A DNA stretch of 9,148 bases from Octadecabacter sp. (lineage in GTDB: Bacteria; Pseudomonadota; Alphaproteobacteria; Rhodobacterales; Rhodobacteraceae): positions 24,510 through 33,657 of the forward strand of contig DQCL01000239.1 of the NCBI GenBank assembly GCA_003533975.1. The letters are read 5' to 3'. A program made the position numbers and the translations under genes. Under the pieces are notes generated by a model, which was not told the DNA's origin, searched no databases, and was given only the letters and a program-made list of their open reading frames with translations. This document shows positions 4,851 through 9,148 of this stretch, one piece after another. Positions within the stretch are counted from its first letter, which is position 1. Every line of letters begins with the position of its first letter.

Positions 4851-7460
4851 ATGAACCTTGAAAAGTTCACTGAGCGGTCACGCGGTTTTATTCAGGCCGC
4901 CCAAACGATCGCAATGCGTGAAAGCCATCAGCGGCTTTCCCCTGAACACTTACTCAAAGCCCTGCTTGATGACGACCAAGGCCTTGCTGCGAATCTGATT
5001 AATGCTTCGGGCGGTGATGCCGCGCGGGTTTTGCAGAATGTTGATATCGCACTTGGCAAACTGCCAACCGTCACAGGGGATGCCGCGCAAACTTATATGG
5101 ATGGCTCGACCGGCAAGGTGCTGGCCGAGGCTGAGAAGCTTGCCAAGAAAGCAGGCGACAGCTTTGTGCCTGTTGAACGTGTGCTGATGGCGCTGGCGTT
5201 GGTGAAGTCCAAAGCCAAGGACGCGCTGGACGCGGGCAATGTCACGGCGCAGGGTTTGAACTCTGCGATCAATGACATTCGCAAGGGGCGCACTGCCGAC
5301 AGTGCTTCTGCCGAAGAGGGTTATGACGCGCTGAAGAAATATGCGCTCGACCTGACGGCACGGGCACGTGAAGGCAAAATTGATCCGATCATTGGCCGTG
5401 ACGAAGAAATCCGTCGCTCTATGCAGGTGCTGTCGCGCCGCACGAAAAACAACCCTGTTCTCATTGGTGAACCGGGTGTTGGTAAAACGGCGATTGCCGA
5501 AGGCCTTGCTTTGCGCATTGTCGACGGTGATGTGCCTGAAAGCCTACGCAATAAATCGCTTTTGTCGCTCGACATGGGCGCGTTGATTGCGGGTGCGAAA
5601 TATCGCGGTGAATTTGAAGAGCGTCTTAAGGCTGTTCTAGCCGAAGTGACCGAAGCAGCCGGTGAGATCATCATTTTCATCGACGAAATGCACACGCTTG
5701 TCGGCGCTGGTAAAGGCGACGGCGCCATGGATGCTGCCAACCTGATCAAGCCTGCACTTGCACGGGGTGAGCTGCACTGTATCGGCGCGACCACGTTGGA
5801 TGAATATCGCAAGTACGTTGAGAAAGACGCAGCACTTGCACGTCGTTTCCAGCCGATTGTGGTTCAGGAGCCGACTGTAGAAGACACCATTTCGATCCTG
5901 CGCGGTATTAAGGAAAAGTATGAGCTCCACCACGGTGTTCGCATATCCGATAGCGCGTTGGTGAGTGCGGCAACGCTGAGCCACCGCTATATCACGGATC
6001 GCTTCTTACCCGATAAAGCCATTGACCTTGTTGATGAAGCTGCGTCGCGTTTGCGTATGGAGGTCGACAGTAAACCTGAAGAGCTTGACCAGTTGGACCG
6101 TCAGATCATGCAGCTGCAGATCGAGGCCGAAGCACTGCGCCTTGAGGACGATGCGGCGTCTAAGGACCGTCTGGAAAAGCTCGAGGGGGAACTTTCGAAC
6201 CTGCAAGAGCAGTCTGCGTCCATGACGGCAAAATGGCAGGCAGAACGGGACGAGCTGGAAGGCGCGCGTGGGCTTAAGGAACAGTTGGATCGTGCACGTG
6301 CGGAACTTGATATCGCCAAACGTGAAGGCAACCTCGCCAAAGCGGGTGAGCTTTCTTATGGCGTGATTCCTGAGCTTGAAAAGCAGCTGAACGATGCCGA
6401 AGACAGCGACCTTATGGTCGAAGAAGCCGTGCGCCCTGAGCAGATCGCAAGCGTAGTCGAGCGTTGGACAGGTGTTCCTGTCGCGAAGATGCTGGAAGGC
6501 GAGCGCGAGAAGCTGCTGCGCATGGAAGATGGGTTGCACAAACGTGTCATCGGCCAGAATTCTGCGGTGAAAGCTGTGGCCAATGCGGTGCGCCGTGCAC
6601 GTGCTGGGCTGAATGATGAGGGGCGGCCGCTTGGGTCGTTCTTGTTCCTCGGGCCAACGGGTGTCGGTAAAACCGAGCTCACCAAAGCGGTCGCCGAATT
6701 CCTGTTCGACGATGACAACGCAATGGTGCGGATCGATATGTCGGAGTTCATGGAAAAGCACGCGGTTGCGCGCTTGATCGGTGCCCCTCCGGGATATGTT
6801 GGTTATGATGAAGGCGGTGTTTTGACCGAAGCTGTGCGGCGTCGCCCGTATCAGGTTATCCTGTTTGACGAAGTCGAAAAGGCGCACCCTGATGTGTTCA
6901 ACGTGCTGCTGCAGGTTCTGGATGATGGTGTGCTGACGGATGGCCAAGGCCGAACAGTGGATTTCAAGCAAACGCTTATTATCCTTACATCGAACCTCGG
7001 GTCGCAGGCGCTTAGTCAGCTTCCAGAAGGGTCCGATGCCAGTGACGCAAAACGTGATGTGATGGATGCGGTTCGGGCGCACTTCCGCCCTGAATTCCTC
7101 AACCGTCTGGACGAAACGGTTATCTTTGACCGCCTCGCACGCGATGACATGGACGGTATTGTTACCATCCAGATGTCACGGCTCCTTAAGCGTCTTGCCT
7201 CACGCAAGATCAACTTGGCGCTTAATGACGAAGCGCGAAAGTGGCTTGCTGATGAAGGCTATGATCCAGTGTTCGGTGCGCGCCCACTAAAGCGTGTGAT
7301 CCAGCGTACGCTGCAAGATCCGCTGGCGGAAATGTTGCTCGCTGGGGATGTCAAAGATGGTGACACCGTGCCGGTTTCGGCAGGGCCGGACGGTTTGCTG
7401 GTCGGGGATCGTATAAGCGAATCCAAGCGGCCCAAACCAGATGAAGCCGTCGCTCACTAA
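4851..7460 (+). CDS. clpB: ATP-dependent chaperone ClpB (disaggregase)
   Basis: Hexameric cytoplasmic AAA+ machine that threads and rescues aggregated proteins with DnaK. At 869 residues it is full length (family about 860). Domains in order: N-terminal repeat domain (1-145); first AAA+ module with Walker A GEPGVGKT at 206-213 and Walker B ending D278-E279; a long charged coiled-coil middle domain at about 405-525, which marks ClpB rather than ClpA or ClpC; second AAA+ module with Walker A GPTGVGKT at 601-608, Walker B at D673-E674, and the [10 protein letters not shown] segment; and a C-terminal small domain. No IGF/IGL loop for ClpP binding was seen, as expected. The start is fixed by AAGGAG seven bases upstream. 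It is the only gene behind the heat-shock promoter, divergent from pyrF, and an inverted repeat follows it. No internal ATG/GTG near codon 150 was evident for a shorter form. Confidence 0.98.
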   Translation: MNLEKFTERSRGFIQAAQTIAMRESHQRLSPEHLLKALLDDDQGLAANLINASGGDAARVLQNVDIALGKLPTVTGDAAQTYMDGSTGKVLAEAEKLAKKAGDSFVPVERVLMALALVKSKAKDALDAGNVTAQGLNSAINDIRKGRTADSASAEEGYDALKKYALDLTARAREGKIDPIIGRDEEIRRSMQVLSRRTKNNPVLIGEPGVGKTAIAEGLALRIVDGDVPESLRNKSLLSLDMGALIAGAKYRGEFEERLKAVLAEVTEAAGEIIIFIDEMHTLVGAGKGDGAMDAANLIKPALARGELHCIGATTLDEYRKYVEKDAALARRFQPIVVQEPTVEDTISILRGIKEKYELHHGVRISDSALVSAATLSHRYITDRFLPDKAIDLVDEAASRLRMEVDSKPEELDQLDRQIMQLQIEAEALRLEDDAASKDRLEKLEGELSNLQEQSASMTAKWQAERDELEGARGLKEQLDRARAELDIAKREGNLAKAGELSYGVIPELEKQLNDAEDSDLMVEEAVRPEQIASVVERWTGVPVAKMLEGEREKLLRMEDGLHKRVIGQNSAVKAVANAVRRARAGLNDEGRPLGSFLFLGPTGVGKTELTKAVAEFLFDDDNAMVRIDMSEFMEKHAVARLIGAPPGYVGYDEGGVLTEAVRRRPYQVILFDEVEKAHPDVFNVLLQVLDDGVLTDGQGRTVDFKQTLIILTSNLGSQALSQLPEGSDASDAKRDVMDAVRAHFRPEFLNRLDETVIFDRLARDDMDGIVTIQMSRLLKRLASRKINLALNDEARKWLADEGYDPVFGARPLKRVIQRTLQDPLAEMLLAGDVKDGDTVPVSAGPDGLLVGDRISESKRPKPDEAVAH

Positions 7461-7472
7461 AAACTAACCAAA

Positions 7473-7512
7473 GATCAGGTCCATCTGCTATGCTTATTGA
7501 ATGGACCTGATC
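7473..7512 (+). terminator. perfect 12-bp inverted repeat after clpB, possible terminator
   Basis: GATCAGGTCCAT (7473-7484) is exactly complementary to ATGGACCTGATC (7501-7512), with a 16-base loop. It begins 12 bases after the clpB stop. Six T (7520-7525) follow, but only after seven other bases, so it is not a textbook intrinsic terminator; it may end or protect the clpB mRNA. The right arm contains the start codon of the 48-codon frame. Confidence 0.55.
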
Positions 7513-7647
7513 ACACTTGTTTTTTATGCAGTCGTTTGCGGTTGCCTTAGTGCCGTTGCGCCGAAGTTCCCGGGTATGACTGTGCGGCTCGGTGTTGGAG
7601 TAGGGGTCGATGTGATCACGATACGCTGTCACTTGCTTGACCGCTAA
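7501..7647 (+). CDS. candidate 48-residue small membrane protein
   Basis: The frame begins at an ATG directly after an in-frame TGA and runs 48 codons to TAA. The product starts with a strongly hydrophobic segment, residues 3-20 (LITLVFYAVVCGCLSAVA), then a short loop (PKFPGM) and a second, glycine- and valine-rich, less regular segment (31-45). This resembles a two-helix hairpin membrane peptide in which the second helix carries unusual D, R and H residues. No Shine-Dalgarno sequence precedes the ATG, and the start lies in the arm of a 12-bp inverted repeat, both of which count against strong translation. It sits between clpB and the glutamate synthase family gene, same strand. It may be a real small gene, a decayed one, or chance. 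I know of no function. Confidence 0.42.
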   Translation: MDLITLVFYAVVCGCLSAVAPKFPGMTVRLGVGVGVDVITIRCHLLDR

Positions 7648-7700
7648 GGCTTCAGTCTATTGTGTGAAAATTCAGTTTCATAACAGACAGGCGGCGTTCC

Positions 7701-9148
7701 ATGTTTTCCAGCTTTTCCATGTCCGTGTTCGAAGGTCTCGCGGTTGCATTGATCCTCGCCATTGGCCTTTTCGTTGCTGTGGTCGTGGGCCTGTTCATCA
7801 TTGACCGAACCCAAACCCAAGACGCGATCCGGCGGAATTATCCGGTTGTCGGGCGCTTCCGTACTATGTTTTCCGCCTTGGGCGAGTTTTTCAGACAGTA
7901 TTTCTTTGCGATGGACCGTGAAGAGCTGCCTTTCAATCGCGCCCAACGGGATTGGGTGAAGCACGCGGCTGGCGATGGCAGTAGCACCGTTGCATTTGGG
8001 TCAACGCGAAACCTTTCAATCCCGGGCACGCCGATCTTTACCAACGCCGCCTTTCCGCCGCTCGACAATCAGTTTGCCAGCACGGAACCGCTTGTGATTG
8101 GGGAAACGGCGCGTGAGCCGCATTCGGCGAAATCGATTTTCAACTTGTCGGGCATGTCCTATGGCGCGATCTCAAAACCGGCGGTGCAAGCGCTCTCCAA
8201 AGGTTGCGCGGCAGCGGGTATCTGGATGAATACGGGCGAAGGCGGGTTGTCACCGTATCATTTGGAAGGGGACTGCGACATCGTCTTTCAGATGGGCACG
8301 GCCAAATATGGCGTGCGCGATGACGATGGCAAGCTTGATGATGCGAAACTGCGCAAAGTCGCGGAAACGCCGCAAGTTAAGATGATTGAAATCAAGCTCG
8401 CGCAGGGTGCCAAGCCTGGGAAGGGCGGTATCCTTCCCGCGGCGAAAATAAGCGCTGAAATCGCCAAGATCCGCGGCCTGCCAAAAGGTAAAGACGGCAT
8501 AAGCCCCAATCGACATGCCGAGGTTGATGATTGGAACGACTTGCTCGATTTCATTACCCATGTACGCGAGGTCACAGGACTGCCGACGGGGATCAAAACT
8601 GTTATGGGCTCAGAAGCGGCCTTTGCCGAATTTTTCGACACTATAATAGAGAGAGGCGCCGAGACCGCGCCTGATTTTATCACGTTGGATGGTGGCGAAG
8701 GTGGGACCGGCGCCGCGCCGATGCCGTTGATCGATTTGGTCGGCGTTTCTATCCGCGAGGCGCTGCCGCTGGTGAGCGCGATGCGGAATGAACGCGGACT
8801 GAAAGACCGAATTCGTATCGTCGCATCCGGCAAGTTGGTTAACCCGGGCGACATCGCGTGGGCGCTTTGTGCGGGTGCTGATTTTGTCACCTCTGCACGC
8901 GGGTTCATGTTCTCGCTTGGCTGCATCCAAGCACTTAAGTGTAACAAGAACACCTGCCCAACGGGGATCACCACGCACGACCCTCGATTTCAAAAGGGCC
9001 TCGTACCGGAAGAAAAATGGGAGAAAGTTGCAGCCTACGCCAAGGGCATCAACAAGGAAGTCGAAACGATCGCCCACTCGGTTGGGGTCGCCGAGCCGCG
9101 CCTGATGCGCCGCAACCATGTCCGTATTGTCCAACCTCAAGGCAACAG
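7701..9148 (+). CDS. membrane-anchored FMN-binding glutamate synthase family protein (C-terminus outside window)
   Basis: The frame stays open from the ATG at 7701 to the window end, giving 482 residues; homologues of this kind (such as B. subtilis YerD) are somewhat over 500, so only a short tail is missing. A single transmembrane helix lies at about residues 11-34, followed by a TIM-barrel domain like the FMN/synthase domain of glutamate synthase: LSGMSYGAIS, GEGGLSPYH, the flavin-site segment DGGEGGTGAAP at about 330-340, and a 3Fe-4S cluster motif C408-x5-C414-x4-C419. The glutaminase (class II amidotransferase) domain of true GltB is absent. It may be an oxidoreductase or use ammonia from elsewhere; the reaction is not established by sequence. 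AGGCGG lies six bases before the ATG. A 53-base gap separates it from the small upstream frame. Confidence 0.88.
   Translation, partial: MFSSFSMSVFEGLAVALILAIGLFVAVVVGLFIIDRTQTQDAIRRNYPVVGRFRTMFSALGEFFRQYFFAMDREELPFNRAQRDWVKHAAGDGSSTVAFGSTRNLSIPGTPIFTNAAFPPLDNQFASTEPLVIGETAREPHSAKSIFNLSGMSYGAISKPAVQALSKGCAAAGIWMNTGEGGLSPYHLEGDCDIVFQMGTAKYGVRDDDGKLDDAKLRKVAETPQVKMIEIKLAQGAKPGKGGILPAAKISAEIAKIRGLPKGKDGISPNRHAEVDDWNDLLDFITHVREVTGLPTGIKTVMGSEAAFAEFFDTIIERGAETAPDFITLDGGEGGTGAAPMPLIDLVGVSIREALPLVSAMRNERGLKDRIRIVASGKLVNPGDIAWALCAGADFVTSARGFMFSLGCIQALKCNKNTCPTGITTHDPRFQKGLVPEEKWEKVAAYAKGINKEVETIAHSVGVAEPRLMRRNHVRIVQPQGN

Noticed and set aside
4688..4870. 61-codon N-terminal extension of pyrF
   Set aside because: It would overlap the clpB promoter and the clpB start; the family start and a GGAG site fit the ATG at 4687.
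6006..7082. Long open frame (358 codons) antisense to clpB
   Set aside because: It lies wholly inside clpB, has no recognisable domain, and its composition is what the complement of a GC-biased gene gives.
7351..7632. Minus-strand frame of 93 codons across the end of clpB and the following gap
   Set aside because: Overlaps the conserved clpB C-terminus and shows no protein-like pattern.
8288..9140. Two overlapping minus-strand frames (about 230 and 176 codons) under the glutamate synthase family gene
   Set aside because: The plus-strand frame there has clear family motifs and no stop; the minus frames are shadows with low-complexity S/R/P content.
1..9148. Defence island, prophage, integrative element or CRISPR array
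   Set aside because: All clear genes are housekeeping types with similar codon use; no integrase, transposase, repeats with spacers or toxin-antitoxin pair was seen.

Overview
The window looks like ordinary chromosomal DNA of an alphaproteobacterium, most likely a member of the Rhodobacteraceae (Roseobacter group). This rests on recognising the protein sequences: DNA polymerase IV with an N-terminal zinc ribbon, the style of the QmcA-type SPFH protein with its short NfeD partner, and ClpB and PyrF of typical alphaproteobacterial form. I could not run a search, so the genus is unassigned. Coding is dense and no gap between genes exceeds about 180 bases. No transposase, integrase, CRISPR array, tRNA or rRNA was seen.

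Layout, left to right. (1) The 3' part of an N-formylglutamate amidohydrolase gene (+) runs in from the left edge and ends stop-to-stop against dinB (-), the gene for DNA polymerase IV. (2) An 87-base divergent region separates dinB from a Nudix hydrolase gene (+). (3) A two-gene operon (+) encodes a membrane-anchored SPFH/Band 7 protein (QmcA type) and a three-helix NfeD-like partner two bases downstream. It ends at a GC-rich hairpin that also faces the minus-strand genes. (4) On the minus strand lie a 58-codon gene of unknown function and, upstream of it, pyrF (orotidine 5'-phosphate decarboxylase). (5) pyrF diverges from clpB (+). The region between them carries a near-consensus heat-shock sigma factor (RpoH) promoter and a leader that can fold. 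(6) Past clpB comes a perfect 12-bp inverted repeat, a possible 48-codon membrane peptide gene that starts inside it, and a membrane-anchored FMN/3Fe-4S protein of the glutamate synthase family that runs off the right edge.

The genes form no single pathway. Two themes recur: proteome and membrane quality control (ClpB disaggregase, SPFH-NfeD pair) and nucleotide or DNA housekeeping (Pol IV, Nudix hydrolase, PyrF). I found no convincing undescribed multi-gene system. The items most worth following are the two small genes, the inverted repeat after clpB, the heat-shock promoter with its structured leader, and the zinc ribbon on Pol IV.
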